The position numbers were made by a program, and so were the translations under genes. The notes below the pieces were generated by a model. That model searched no databases. It had not been told where the DNA came from and was given only the letters and a program-made list of their open reading frames with translations. Positions 24,883 to 34,332 of a DNA stretch of 64,000 bases are shown here, one piece after another. The stretch's first letter is position 1; every line of letters begins with the position of its first letter. The DNA lies in NCBI GenBank assembly GCA_022701275.1, contig CP031740.1, positions 6,337,001 through 6,401,000 of the forward strand, read 5' to 3'. The stretch is from Microcoleus vaginatus PCC 9802. GTDB lineage: Bacteria; Cyanobacteriota; Cyanobacteriia; Cyanobacteriales; Microcoleaceae.

Positions 24883-25935
24883 ATGGTAACGACAGAGCTA
24901 ACCCAAAAACTGGTCAAGGGCGTCGAGATTTTCACCCGCCTGCGGGAGGAAGATATTCAAGTCGGGGTGACTCCCAAGGAAGAAGTTTACCGGGAAGATA
25001 AGGTACTGCTGTACCACTTCTCGCCGAAAGTTGAGCATTCGCTGAATATTCCCATACTCATCGTTTACGCCCTGGTTAATCGTCCCTACATAGTCGATTT
25101 ACAGGAGGGGCGATCGCTCGTTGCGAATTTGCTAGAGCTTGGTTTGGATGTTTACCTGATTGACTGGGGCTATCCGAGTCGCGGCGATCGCTGGTTAACT
25201 CTTGACGACTACATTAATGGCTATATCAACAACTGTGTGGATGTGGTACGCGATCGTCACAACTTAGAGCAAATCAACCTGTTAGGTATTTGTCAGGGGG
25301 GAACCTTCAGCCTCTGCTACAGTTCCCTTTACCCCGAGAAGGTAAAAAACCTGATTACTATGGTCACCCCCGTCGATTTTCACATCAATGAGGGACTCCT
25401 CAATGTTTGGGGTGGATGCACTCTGGGGTCAAAGGCTGTAGATATCGATTTAATGGTGGATACTCTGGGGAACATTCCCGGCGACTTCCTGAATTTGGAG
25501 TTCTTGATGCTGAAGCCTTTTCAGTTAGGAGTTCAGAAGTATATTGACCTTCTGGAGAACATCGATTGTGAAAGCAAACTAATCAATTTTCTCCGGATGG
25601 AAAAGTGGATTTTTGATAGTCCCGACCAAGCTGGAGAGGCTTACCGACAGTTCATGAAGGATTTCTATCAGGGAAACAAACTGATTCAAGGTCAGGTCGA
25701 GATTGGCAACAAGCGAGTGGATCTGGGAAACATCCGCATCCCGATTTTGAACATTTACGCCGAGCAAGATCATCTCGTTGCTCCAGCCTCTTCCTTAGCT
25801 CTTAAGACATACATTGCTAGCGAAGACTACACCTTGCGCTCCTTCCCAGTGGGGCACATCGGGATGTACGTCAGCAGTAAAGTGCAGCGAGACCTTCCTC
25901 CAACTATTGTCGATTGGCTTAAGATGCGGGCGTAG
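24883..25935 (+). CDS. phaC: Class III poly(R)-hydroxyalkanoate synthase subunit PhaC
   Basis: PhaC polymerises (R)-3-hydroxyacyl-CoA into PHA. The 350-residue alpha/beta-hydrolase-fold protein has the lipase-like box GICQGG with nucleophile Cys137, the acid Asp296 (AEQDHL) and the base His325 (VGHIGMYV), matching the class III triad. Length (~355 residues) and the pairing with phaE also fit class III. The start is the ATG at 24883. A terminator lies about 220 bp downstream. Confidence 0.96.
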   Translation: MVTTELTQKLVKGVEIFTRLREEDIQVGVTPKEEVYREDKVLLYHFSPKVEHSLNIPILIVYALVNRPYIVDLQEGRSLVANLLELGLDVYLIDWGYPSRGDRWLTLDDYINGYINNCVDVVRDRHNLEQINLLGICQGGTFSLCYSSLYPEKVKNLITMVTPVDFHINEGLLNVWGGCTLGSKAVDIDLMVDTLGNIPGDFLNLEFLMLKPFQLGVQKYIDLLENIDCESKLINFLRMEKWIFDSPDQAGEAYRQFMKDFYQGNKLIQGQVEIGNKRVDLGNIRIPILNIYAEQDHLVAPASSLALKTYIASEDYTLRSFPVGHIGMYVSSKVQRDLPPTIVDWLKMRA

Positions 25936-26244
25936 AAAATGGATGCTGGTGTTCTGCCTCACCACGATGCTTCGTTTGCTGCGATCGCCCACTTAGGCGC
26001 GTGTAAACGGGTGCTTCATTTTGGCAACCCTGTCCCTTCTACACAACCTAGCTTAACGTTAATATCCATCTAACAGTAGACAAGAAAAGAGCTTCCTTGA
26101 TGGTACTCTATGAGCATCTATAAAGATAAGCAATCGCATAATTAAAACGTAATTCAACACCCCAAACTCAGCATGCTAGGGGGGTGTTAATTAGAACGAA
26201 CGTTGAACGGCAAGAACACCTTAGCTAACAAGTAGAGAAACTGT
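25936..26244. other. Intergenic spacer with terminator hairpin
   Basis: This ~300-bp stretch holds a hairpin with arms AACACCCC (26156-26163) and GGGGTGTT (26181-26188) and otherwise no recognisable feature. The hairpin may end the pha transcript or act as a small repeat. Confidence 0.55.
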
Positions 26245-28416
26245 ATGGCTCAAAAAAAGAACGCTCCAGAAATCTTGCCGGAGGATTTTAGTGACCCATC
26301 TGCTGATAACGCCTTAATCGAGCCGAAACAAGACCGATTAGGATATGCACCCTTCGCCAAACATCTTGCAGACAGTATTTGCCAAATGAACTTTCCTGAA
26401 GGGTTCGTTATAGCGGTTTACGGTTCCTCAGGGTTTGGCAAATCCACACTATTGAACTTTTTAACGTACTATCTCAAGCAAAAGCCAGAGAGCGAGCAAC
26501 CTATTATTGTCCCTTTTAATCCCTGGTTATTTTCTGGGGGCGAAGACATCACAAGGCGCTTTATTGGCCAATTACAGACTGTTTTGAGCCAATTTAAAGC
26601 TATCCCCAAAGGCTTCCTAGGTCGAATAACCAATCTGGCTAAAGCAGTTTCTGAAATTCCTCTTCCTTACGCTCAAGCTAGTAAGGCACTTGTAAAATTA
26701 TTTGACGATAAAGAAAAGGAGACTTCCGACTTAAAAGAAGAAGTCGAAGATACACTAGAAAAGCAGCATCCGCGAATCGTAGTAACCATTGACGATATTG
26801 ACCGGCTCTCCGCTGAAGAGATTAGTCAATTATTTTATCTTATTAAATCAATTCCCAACTTTACTAATGTTGTCTATTTGCTCGTTTTCGATCAAGAAGT
26901 TGTCATCAAAACCCTCGCAGACAAACAACCTTTACCTGGAGACACCTACCTCAATCAGATTGTTCAAGCTTCTTTTGAGTTACCTCTTCCAGATAAAACC
27001 TCACTCCGCAAGCTACTTTTTGAAAAACTCAATGGCATACTAGCTGATGTACCAAAGCCACTACTCAATCAAAATCGCTGGGGCAATGTTTATTTACAAG
27101 GGATAGACCACTTTATTACCAACCCTCGCGACATTACTCGTCTGACTAACATCTTAACCGTGACATACCCAGCGGTCAAAAGTGAAGTGAATCCTGTCGA
27201 TCTTATTGCTATGGAGTCCCTGCAAGCCTTTCGCCCAACGATCTATGACATAATCCGCAAAAATCCTAAATTCTTTGCGGGAAATGTCGAGGCGGAGGGT
27301 TCTCTACTTCCGACTTTGGACGAGCTCAAAGATTTTCATTATTCGTGGCTGGCTCAGTTTGAAGATGAAGATAAAGAACCAATCAAACGGCTGCTATTGC
27401 ACCTTTTTCCTAAATTACAAGGTGTTTGGTATAATACCTATCCCCCTGCCCAGGACGAGTCAATATGGGCCAAGCAATTACGTATTTGCAGCTTAGATAT
27501 ATTTCCCAACTACTTCGGTTTAGTCTTAACACAAGATGAATTCTCGGATGCTGAGATTAAAACAATTTTTGCGTTGGCAAAAGATGCAAAAGCATTTGGG
27601 AATAATCTTGTAGAACTCGTTCATCAAAAACGCTCTGATGGCACGACGCAGGTTCGGGCATTTCTTGAACGGCTGGAGGATTACCCTGAAAAAGAAATTC
27701 CTACCGATTGCATTCCTTCAATTGTGAAAGCTTTGTTTGATGTCGGCGACCAGCTTTTGCCTCCGGAAGACGAACCGCATGGAATGTTTGATTTTGGCAA
27801 TGACATTAGAATTGAACGCCTGATCTCACAACTGTTGCATCGGATTGACGAACAAGCACGGTTTGAAACCTTGAAAGAGGCAATATCAAACGGTAACGCC
27901 TTATCCATAATTGTGCGCGAAGTAGCAGCTTTGGGTCAGGAACAAGGTAAATATGGAGCAGAGGAATATATCCCCGCAGAGGAATGGCTCCAGAGTGTAG
28001 AACACCTTAAAGAACTTGAAGGAATAGCCTTGAAGCGGCTGCGAGATGCTGCACAACAAAACTCCCTACTGGAATCCCCAAAGCTATCTGAAAATTTACA
28101 CTATTGGCAAAGTTGGGCAGGAGGAGAGGAAGTCAAGCAATGGGTTGAAAAGATTATTGATAATGAGGAAGGGCTAGTTAATTTCTTGGAGAAGTTGCTG
28201 CAAAAAGATTTTAGTGAGGATGGGTCGAACGAAACTCAAAAAACTGGCTACAAACTTGACCTTAACTGGCTCGAACCCTATCTCGAACCATCCGCTATCG
28301 TTGAGCGAATGAGGAGTCTCGGTGAAACCAGCGAGTTAACAGAAGCCCGGAAAAATGCGATCGCCCAATTTATCCAAGAATATGAGATGCACCAGCAGGG
28401 ACAAGGCTCGGATTAG
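26245..28416 (+). CDS. KAP family P-loop NTPase
   Basis: A 723-residue protein of the KAP NTPase group. Walker A is VYGSSGFGKSTLLNFL (59-72), followed by PFNPWLFSGGED (90-101), Walker B RIVVTIDDIDRLSAEE (177-192) and FTNVVYLLVFDQEVV. The C-terminal half is helical and acidic with no known domain. KAP NTPases are often linked to membranes or to phage defence (RexA/PifA-like), but no membrane insertion is obvious here and no defence partner is adjacent. It stands alone between the PHA genes and the MFS pair. Confidence 0.87.
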   Translation: MAQKKNAPEILPEDFSDPSADNALIEPKQDRLGYAPFAKHLADSICQMNFPEGFVIAVYGSSGFGKSTLLNFLTYYLKQKPESEQPIIVPFNPWLFSGGEDITRRFIGQLQTVLSQFKAIPKGFLGRITNLAKAVSEIPLPYAQASKALVKLFDDKEKETSDLKEEVEDTLEKQHPRIVVTIDDIDRLSAEEISQLFYLIKSIPNFTNVVYLLVFDQEVVIKTLADKQPLPGDTYLNQIVQASFELPLPDKTSLRKLLFEKLNGILADVPKPLLNQNRWGNVYLQGIDHFITNPRDITRLTNILTVTYPAVKSEVNPVDLIAMESLQAFRPTIYDIIRKNPKFFAGNVEAEGSLLPTLDELKDFHYSWLAQFEDEDKEPIKRLLLHLFPKLQGVWYNTYPPAQDESIWAKQLRICSLDIFPNYFGLVLTQDEFSDAEIKTIFALAKDAKAFGNNLVELVHQKRSDGTTQVRAFLERLEDYPEKEIPTDCIPSIVKALFDVGDQLLPPEDEPHGMFDFGNDIRIERLISQLLHRIDEQARFETLKEAISNGNALSIIVREVAALGQEQGKYGAEEYIPAEEWLQSVEHLKELEGIALKRLRDAAQQNSLLESPKLSENLHYWQSWAGGEEVKQWVEKIIDNEEGLVNFLEKLLQKDFSEDGSNETQKTGYKLDLNWLEPYLEPSAIVERMRSLGETSELTEARKNAIAQFIQEYEMHQQGQGSD

Positions 28417-28562
28417 GCAAGGATTTAGGCGGTTGAATAGCAGTGCTAGAGCCTCGATCCGGTAATCAAAATGGTGTGGAGGGTATGACGCAACTGACTG
28501 GCGACGAACGTTAGAAACTCATCGTTCAGAGAAGCAACCAGGGCTAGGCCATAAATTTATTG

Positions 28563-30044
28563 CTATTCCTTTGCTTCAATCAGCTTGGTTGGCTGCCTGA
28601 CTGGGAATAGGGCGCGTATTAGCTGACTCACACCCACAGAACGCTGCTCGTGAACAAACACCAAGGGCAGCAGGGCAAACAGCCGCAGGACGGCTGAGAG
28701 AGCAAACGCCATTGGCAAACCACCAAAATGAGCCAGACTCGCGACATAGCTACCCACAGTGATTCCGATCGCCCCAGTGATTCCAGGAACCGCCGCCGCA
28801 ATCGCAAAATAAATCGACTGATTGCGTAGCGGTGTCACCGACATCATCAGATTGCCACTGCACAGGTCAATCGCTGCCCAAGTCCCCCCGGCCACTATAT
28901 GCAACAAGGGGAACCACACCCAAAGGAAAAAGGGAGTAGTTCCAGCTTCTAGCCACAGTAGAGGCGTCAGAGCCACCAAGACTCCCACAGTTATCATCAC
29001 GGGGCGATTACCAATCCGGTCAGCCAGTCTGCCCCAGAACATCAGCATCAGCAAGTTAGCACCAGCTCCCAAGCTGTTATAGAGCGTTACCACACTGACA
29101 TCTAGGTGGAGATCCCCCAGCAAGTAGAGGTTAAAGAAGGGAGCGCTCATGTTAACCGCAAAGCTCCAGAAGCCTGCGTAAAGAAGAAACCTCAAAAAAT
29201 TGGCATCCTTGAAGAAGCTAAAAACTGTCTCCCAAGGTGACAGGTGGTCTGTATCCGAATCGGTGACCTGTAAAAGCTTTGGATTCACATCAGTCATCCA
29301 GAAGTGAAAGCCCAGACTGATTATCCCCAGCACGATTCCCAGAACCAACACCGCACCGAAGCCAGAGAGCGAGCCACCGGGCCACTTCGATACTGCTAGA
29401 CCCAGAAGCGGCACAGCGATGAGATTGGTTAAGGTCACAACACTATTGCGAAAGCCAAAATACCGCCCCCGCAATCGGTCTGGTACTAACACAGCCATCC
29501 AGCTAAAAAAGGAAGCACGGCCCAAAGCTTCCATGATATTAGTCACCCAGATAATTGCCAGTGTCAACAGCACCAACTGATCTCCAGCCATACGAGATGA
29601 GCTGACCAACCAAATCCCTGGCACAACCAGCAACCACAGCAGCCGGGACGAGCCAAAAATCACCAGGGAATACCAATTGCGGCTCTTGATGCGGTCTCCC
29701 AGATAGGCTCCCAGCGGTTGCAGCAAATTGGTTAGCTGAGGAATTGAGGCGAGCAAACCAATTTCTACTGTACTCGCACCGAGATCCAGCAAGAAATTAC
29801 TAAGCAAGGCGCCGCCAATGATACTGGAAAAGACTGTGGCGAAGCCTGCTTCGGTAGTTAATGCCTTGAGACTTGTCCGAATTTCTCGCTTGGAAATTTT
29901 TTGAGGCGGGTTTGGAGGAAATACCGTCTCTGATAATGCCCTATTCTCTTGTTCGACTTTTAATACTAAATCTTTCTCGGTGTGTTGAAAATCTTCAACT
30001 ATTACTCCTTGGAAGTTTAGTAATCCTGTCAGTAGAGGATTCAT
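28563..30044 (-). CDS. MFS transporter (paralogue 1)
   Basis: A 493-residue major facilitator superfamily protein with about 11-12 hydrophobic spans and an N-terminal cytosolic extension of ~60 residues. The MFS-type loop LGDRIKSRNWYSLVIFGSSR after TM2 and FWGRLADRIGNRPVMITVG in the second half mark the family. The substrate is unknown. It is about 75-80% identical by eye to the neighbour at 30299 and lies in the same orientation; the 255-bp gap contains the neighbour's terminator. Confidence 0.85.
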   Translation of the reverse strand: MNPLLTGLLNFQGVIVEDFQHTEKDLVLKVEQENRALSETVFPPNPPQKISKREIRTSLKALTTEAGFATVFSSIIGGALLSNFLLDLGASTVEIGLLASIPQLTNLLQPLGAYLGDRIKSRNWYSLVIFGSSRLLWLLVVPGIWLVSSSRMAGDQLVLLTLAIIWVTNIMEALGRASFFSWMAVLVPDRLRGRYFGFRNSVVTLTNLIAVPLLGLAVSKWPGGSLSGFGAVLVLGIVLGIISLGFHFWMTDVNPKLLQVTDSDTDHLSPWETVFSFFKDANFLRFLLYAGFWSFAVNMSAPFFNLYLLGDLHLDVSVVTLYNSLGAGANLLMLMFWGRLADRIGNRPVMITVGVLVALTPLLWLEAGTTPFFLWVWFPLLHIVAGGTWAAIDLCSGNLMMSVTPLRNQSIYFAIAAAVPGITGAIGITVGSYVASLAHFGGLPMAFALSAVLRLFALLPLVFVHEQRSVGVSQLIRALFPVRQPTKLIEAKE

Positions 30045-30222
30045 GAGGGTTCTTGGTAATATCCGCTACATTAACATATGATAAGCAGAAAACCAAGGCT
30101 CATTTCGTTTTTTGCCACATCCCCACTAGGATAGATCTGTTCAAAAGCTTTTGTAATAAGCAGTTATACTTAATTATAGTTGAATTTTCAGAAATGGTAC
30201 CAGGCGGCTCTTGTCCCCGCAG

Positions 30223-30242
30223 TAGTTCATTGCAATGAACTA
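30223..30242. promoter_or_regulatory. Perfect 20-bp palindrome upstream of MFS paralogue 1
   Basis: TAGTTCATTGCAATGAACTA is fully self-complementary and lies about 180 bp upstream of the MFS gene ending at 28563, in the gap between the two paralogues. It may be a repressor site or simply a hairpin; its function is not shown. Confidence 0.4.
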
Positions 30243-30244
30243 TG

Positions 30245-30276
30245 AATAAAAATCCCTCCCCGTTCAGGGGGAGGGT
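30245..30276 (-). terminator. Rho-independent terminator of MFS paralogue 2
   Basis: On the minus strand, CCCTCCCC-CTGAAC-GGGGAGGG is followed by ATTTTTATT. It lies 22 bases past the stop of the gene ending at 30299, the right orientation for a terminator. Confidence 0.8.
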
Positions 30277-30298
30277 TCGTCAATTCGCCATCTCAAGA

Positions 30299-31831
30299 CT
30301 AAGTGGATGAGCTTGCAGGTGGACTTTCATCCTCAAGTTCTTCTATTAATGGTAATGGTTTCAAAGTGGTGCGTCCTGCTTGAATAGCCCCTGCTTGACG
30401 CTTGAGTGTTGGGATCAGGACTCGCATTAGCTCACTCACAGGCACAGCTCGCTGCTCGTGAACAAACACCAAGGGCAGGAGGGCAACGACGCGCAGGACG
30501 GCTGAGAGAGCAAACACCGTTGGCAAGCCACCAAAATCCGTCACACTCGCGACATAGCCACCAACAGTAATTCCCATCGCCCCAGTGATTCCAGGAACCG
30601 CCGCAGCAACAGCAAAATAAATCGACTGATTGCGTAGCGGCGTCACCGACATCATCAGATTGCCACTGCACAGGTCAATCGCTGCCCAAGTCGCACCGCC
30701 GAGTATGTGCAACAAGGGGAACCAAGCCCAAAGGAAAATGGGAGAAGTTCCAGATTCTAGCCAAAGTAGAGGCGTCAGAGCCACCAAGATTCCCACAGTT
30801 ATCATCAGTGGGCGATTGCCAATCCGGTCAGCCAGTCTGCCCCAGAACATCAGCATCACCAAGTTAGCACCAGCTCCCAAGCTGTTATAGACCGTTACGA
30901 CGCTGACATCTAGGTTGAGGTCCCCCAGCAAGTAGAGGTTAAAGAAGGGAGCGCTGATGTTAACCGCAAAGCTCCACAAGGATGAGTAAAACAAAAACCT
31001 CAAAAAATTGCCATCCTTGAGGAAGCTAAAAACTTTCCCCCAGGGCGACTTGTGGTCTGTATCCGAATCGGAGGCGTGTACTAGCTGCGGGTTGACATCG
31101 GTTATCCAGAACTGAAAGATCAGACTGAGTGTTGCGAACACAACTCCCACAACCAGAACCACACCGAAGCCCGAGAGCGAACCACCCGGCCACTTCGATA
31201 CCGCTAGACCCAGCACCGGCACGCCGACGAGATTGGTGAAGGTCACCACACTATTGCGAAACCCAAAATACCGCCCCCGCAATCGGTCTGGTACTAACAC
31301 AGCCATCCAGCTAAGAAAGGAAGCACGACCCAAAGCTTCCATGAAATTACTCAGGCAGATAATTGCCAATGTCAACAGCAGCAACTGGCGTGGCTGCATA
31401 CGAGATGAGCTGACCAACCAGATCCCTGGCACAATCAGCAACCACGGCAGGCGCGACGAGCCGAAAATCACCAGCGAATACCAGTGGCGGCTCTTGATGC
31501 GGTCTCCCAGATAGGCTCCCAGCGGTTGCAGCAAATTGGTTAGCTGAGGGATTGAGGCGAGCAGACCAATTTCCACTGTACTGGCACCGAGATCCAGCAA
31601 GAAATTACTAAGCAAGGCGCCGCCAATAATACTGTAAAAGACGGTAGCAAAGGCACCTTCGGTACTTAATGCCTTGAGGCTTTGCCGAATATCTCGCTTG
31701 GCAATTTTAAGATGCGGGTTTGCAGTAAATAGCGGCTCTGATAATGCCTTATGGTCTGGGGTTTCCTCAATGACCATAGGGGCCAGAGGACTCGTTTCTA
31801 CTAAAATGTTATCTTCTTGTGGAGTGAGCAT
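30299..31831 (-). CDS. MFS transporter (paralogue 2)
   Basis: A 510-residue paralogue of the MFS protein at 28563 with the same N-terminal extension, LGDRIKSRHWYSLVIFGSSR and FWGRLADRIGNRPLMITVG. It has a longer hydrophilic C-terminal tail (EELEDESPPASSST) than its partner. The pair arose by tandem duplication. The start ATG at 31831 gives a family-like N-terminus. The transported substrate is not known. Confidence 0.85.
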   Translation of the reverse strand: MLTPQEDNILVETSPLAPMVIEETPDHKALSEPLFTANPHLKIAKRDIRQSLKALSTEGAFATVFYSIIGGALLSNFLLDLGASTVEIGLLASIPQLTNLLQPLGAYLGDRIKSRHWYSLVIFGSSRLPWLLIVPGIWLVSSSRMQPRQLLLLTLAIICLSNFMEALGRASFLSWMAVLVPDRLRGRYFGFRNSVVTFTNLVGVPVLGLAVSKWPGGSLSGFGVVLVVGVVFATLSLIFQFWITDVNPQLVHASDSDTDHKSPWGKVFSFLKDGNFLRFLFYSSLWSFAVNISAPFFNLYLLGDLNLDVSVVTVYNSLGAGANLVMLMFWGRLADRIGNRPLMITVGILVALTPLLWLESGTSPIFLWAWFPLLHILGGATWAAIDLCSGNLMMSVTPLRNQSIYFAVAAAVPGITGAMGITVGGYVASVTDFGGLPTVFALSAVLRVVALLPLVFVHEQRAVPVSELMRVLIPTLKRQAGAIQAGRTTLKPLPLIEELEDESPPASSST

Positions 31832-32364
31832 ATTATCTGGGCAATATTTAAAGAGTTAATCGGAACTACATTACTGCTTTGCTCTGAGTGCCTTTCTAAA
31901 GACAAATGTCCTAAAAAATGCTTTATTTAAATCCTGTAATGGCAACCCCTTACCTGCTGAGCGTTAATTAGTAAACGCCATAAAGTATTTCAGAAATATA
32001 ACCACAACCTGTCCCCAATAGTCAGGTTTTCTTGACAGAATTCATATAAAAATACTCTCTATTCTAGTATAGTCGACCTTTAACAATTTGACAAGAATAT
32101 TTATAAATAATAACAAGTGTTTTTTGTAAACAAATTTTAAGCTTTTAGTTACAATAGTTACTTAAATTATTTTAGAGTTAATCATTAGAGGTTATTTCTC
32201 AAGATAGATTTCTTTCTAAACTCTAAGGAGGATGCAGATATGCTACCTCTAAGGTATCTGCAGTTAGAAGTTGAGCTCGTAGATTTCAACTCGACCAAAC
32301 TTTCCTAGAGTGACTTCATCTTCAAGCGGAAGAATTTTTAATGAGGATTTTAAGGAGTAGGCTC
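31832..32364. other. AT-rich spacer upstream of the MFS genes
   Basis: This ~530-bp stretch is AT-rich and codes for no credible protein. It should hold the promoter of the MFS gene on the minus strand and a possible start region of the decayed SDR on the plus strand. Confidence 0.55.
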
Positions 32365-32560
32365 GATTGAAGCCAATAAATTACAGGTGGTTGCCGTTGT
32401 TGGGCTTCGAGGGGCATCGGACTTGAGGTAATCATCAACTTGGTTTCAGGAAGGAGGGGCAAAAGGAAGGGGTTGTCTCTGCTAGCACTGAGGTGGGGCT
32501 AAATTCTTTGGTGGGCGAGATTTGTATCTCTGGCGGTGAGGCAACCCCTTTCGTTTCAAG
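32365..32560 (+). pseudogene. Relic of a third SDR gene
   Basis: The DNA from about 32365 matches the 5' end of the intact SDR genes: TTGAAGCCAATAAAT, then GTGGTTGCCGTTGTTGG, and GGGGCATCGGA, as in the GASSGIG motif. Later pieces match TTGGTG.GCGAGAT and GGCGGTGAGGC. Single-base indels shift the frame several times. It is a remnant of a third copy, about 9 kb from the second. Confidence 0.75.
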
Positions 32561-32659
32561 ATAGGTCGATCGCCGTAGCAGTACATTCCATTAGCTAGAG
32601 GAGAGGAAACGGATCGCAGCTTAGGATGTTTAATAAAACAGGGAATTTTCTAGGGAACG

Positions 32660-33193
32660 ATGAGCTTATTACTAATAGATATGGATGGTACGCTCCGTGA
32701 ACCACTCAGCGGACAACAATACTTCCAACATCCCAAAGATCAACGCATTATTGAAGGTGCCCAGATTGCCATTGGCGCTTACAAAGACGATTGGATTATT
32801 GCCGGCATCACCAACCAAGGTGGAGTTGCCGCAGGTCATAAGTCTATGCAAGAGTGCATCCAGGAACAGCAATACACGCTTGAGTTATTCCCAGAGTTGA
32901 GAGAGATCTACTTCTGCCCCGACTTTGAGGGTAAAAAGTGTTTCCGCGTCACTGGCCACAATGTTCATAACCACAGCCAAACTAAGTGGTCTGGACAGTA
33001 CCGCAAACCGCGATCGGGTATGTTGCAACTAGCAATGGTCAGACACAAACACACCCCGCAAAATTCGCTGTATGTGGGCGATCGCCCCGAAGATGAACAA
33101 GCGGCGCAACGAGCAGGTATACCCTTTCAATGGGCATGGGACTGGATCGAGCAACATCAAGAGGCGATCGTCCCCAACCTTACAGAAGTATAG
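32660..33193 (+). CDS. HAD-IIIA family phosphatase
   Basis: A 177-residue haloacid-dehalogenase-fold hydrolase. Motif I is LLIDMDGTL (Asp7, Asp9), motif II ITNQGGV, motif III Lys in RKPRSGM, and motif IV LYVGDRPEDEQAA. This pattern is close to histidinol-phosphatase, GmhB and polynucleotide-phosphatase members, which remove a phosphate from sugars or DNA ends. The central Cys/His segment IYFCPDFEGKKCFR is like the zinc loop of GmhB. The substrate is unknown. Confidence 0.82.
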   Translation: MSLLLIDMDGTLREPLSGQQYFQHPKDQRIIEGAQIAIGAYKDDWIIAGITNQGGVAAGHKSMQECIQEQQYTLELFPELREIYFCPDFEGKKCFRVTGHNVHNHSQTKWSGQYRKPRSGMLQLAMVRHKHTPQNSLYVGDRPEDEQAAQRAGIPFQWAWDWIEQHQEAIVPNLTEV

Positions 33194-33210
33194 TAATCGA
33201 TAGGATAGTC

Positions 33211-33456
33211 ATGGAACGAGAGATTACAGATAGCAACGGCATTACCTGGGTATGTATTCAAGCGTATTCTGGGATTTCCCACAATGCAGAAAACCAGGAT
33301 GCGGCTCAGGTTAAAGGACAAGAAGATACGTACTGGGTAGTCTGTACGCCTAGTGGTGGCGCAAAGTCAGTGCGGCTCAAGCTTCAGGGCGAATGGGAAA
33401 AATCCTACTCTGATGAGATGTTGCTCAATGAAATTCAAGCACAGCAGGGGGTATGA
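33211..33456 (+). CDS. Small conserved hypothetical protein, 81 aa
   Basis: I do not recognise a named family. It starts at ATG 33211, 17 bp after the HAD gene stop, and could be in an operon with it. The product is soluble, with ITDSNGITWVCIQAYSG and WVVCTPSGGAKSVRLKL, and no signal peptide or membrane span. It looks like a real small protein, but its function is unknown. Confidence 0.6.
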   Translation: MEREITDSNGITWVCIQAYSGISHNAENQDAAQVKGQEDTYWVVCTPSGGAKSVRLKLQGEWEKSYSDEMLLNEIQAQQGV

Positions 33457-33570
33457 CCACAGCAAAATCAAGTGGTCTGGACAATACCGTAAACCGCGAT
33501 CGGGTATGCTGCAACTAGCAATGTCAGAGACAAACACACTCCGCAAAATTCGTTCTATGTGGGCGCAAAA
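33455..33570 (+). pseudogene. Partial duplicate of the HAD phosphatase gene
   Basis: The DNA AAGTGGTCTGGACA.TACCG.AAACCGCGATCGGGTATG and what follows repeats 32970-33085 of the intact gene, with small changes and a one-base deletion (CAATGTCAGAG vs CAATGGTCAGAC). It encodes only motifs III and the start of IV and is non-functional. Confidence 0.85.
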
Positions 33571-33683
33571 AAAGTAGTCATTGTAAGACTATTTTTGCAT
33601 CCTAGAATAAGTGCCAAGGAGCGCAGATAAAATAATTTCCAGCCGTAAGCATGAGAACCCTTTCTCTACTTGGCGAAAGTATT

Positions 33684-34043
33684 CTAGTTACACGCTAGCT
33701 TGAGCACTCGATGAACTCTGCATACTGATTTCTCCTCCCTCTGGAGCTTTCCTATAAATGCTGTGACTGGTATGCCTTCAACTGTGCAATTTCCGCAAGC
33801 CATGTCTAAAACCATTGCCACTGCCACTAAATTCAGCCCCAAATCCCGACGTAAGCGCTGAATTTGGCTGATGCGACCGATGTCGGGCCGCAGCATCTAA
33901 CCCGTGGCTTCAATTAATCCCATTTCAACAAAGCCTTCCACTAGAGTGACAGAGGTTTCTGTAACTCTAGCTACATACTCAAATGAATAAAGGCGATCGC
34001 CCTCTTGTGAAACAACTACCCATGAAAGACTAACCTCGTTCAT
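33684..34043 (-). pseudogene. Interrupted CbpM chaperone-modulator gene
   Basis: From ATG 34043 the frame reads MNEVSLSWVV, RLYSFEYVARVTET, VEGFVEMGLIEATG, then a TAG, and continues LRPDIGRISQIQRLRRDLGLNLVAVAMVLDM. This is the MerR-like CbpM fold, normally GLIEP...RI.RL..DLGINL.G. The stop at about 33897-33899 and the unrelated tail after LDM show that the gene is broken. Its start overlaps the end of a dnaJ-type gene by ATGA, as in cbpA-cbpM operons. Confidence 0.75.
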
Positions 34044-34297
34044 AGCCTTACCTCCTCTAAATTGGCACGCTGATTAAAACTGCTATTAGCACGAATTTTT
34101 TCATAGCAGTCACGCTCAATCTGGCTTACATCCTGAGGAGATACAATCTGTAACTTGACAATTTGATCGCTGCGCCCATCCTTAGGTTTGGGCCATCCTT
34201 TGCCTCGTAGTCGCAAAGATTGCCCAGAACGAACACGAGCAGGAACGCTCATTGTGACACTGCCGTCAGGCGTTGGTACTTTTATTTGAGAACTCAA
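34040..34297 (-). pseudogene. DnaJ/CbpA C-terminal domain fragment
   Basis: The 85-residue frame has IKVPTPDGSVTMSVPARVRSGQSLRLRGKGWPKPKDGRSD, the C-terminal substrate-binding fold of CbpA/DnaJ. The J domain and most of the molecule are missing. The frame stays open a little upstream, close to the end of the sensor gene at 34333, which suggests a deletion that fused the two neighbours. It lies upstream of the broken cbpM gene. Confidence 0.8.
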
Positions 34298-34332
34298 TAC
34301 AGTTTCATCAGGTCTAATCGGAATTTCACTGT

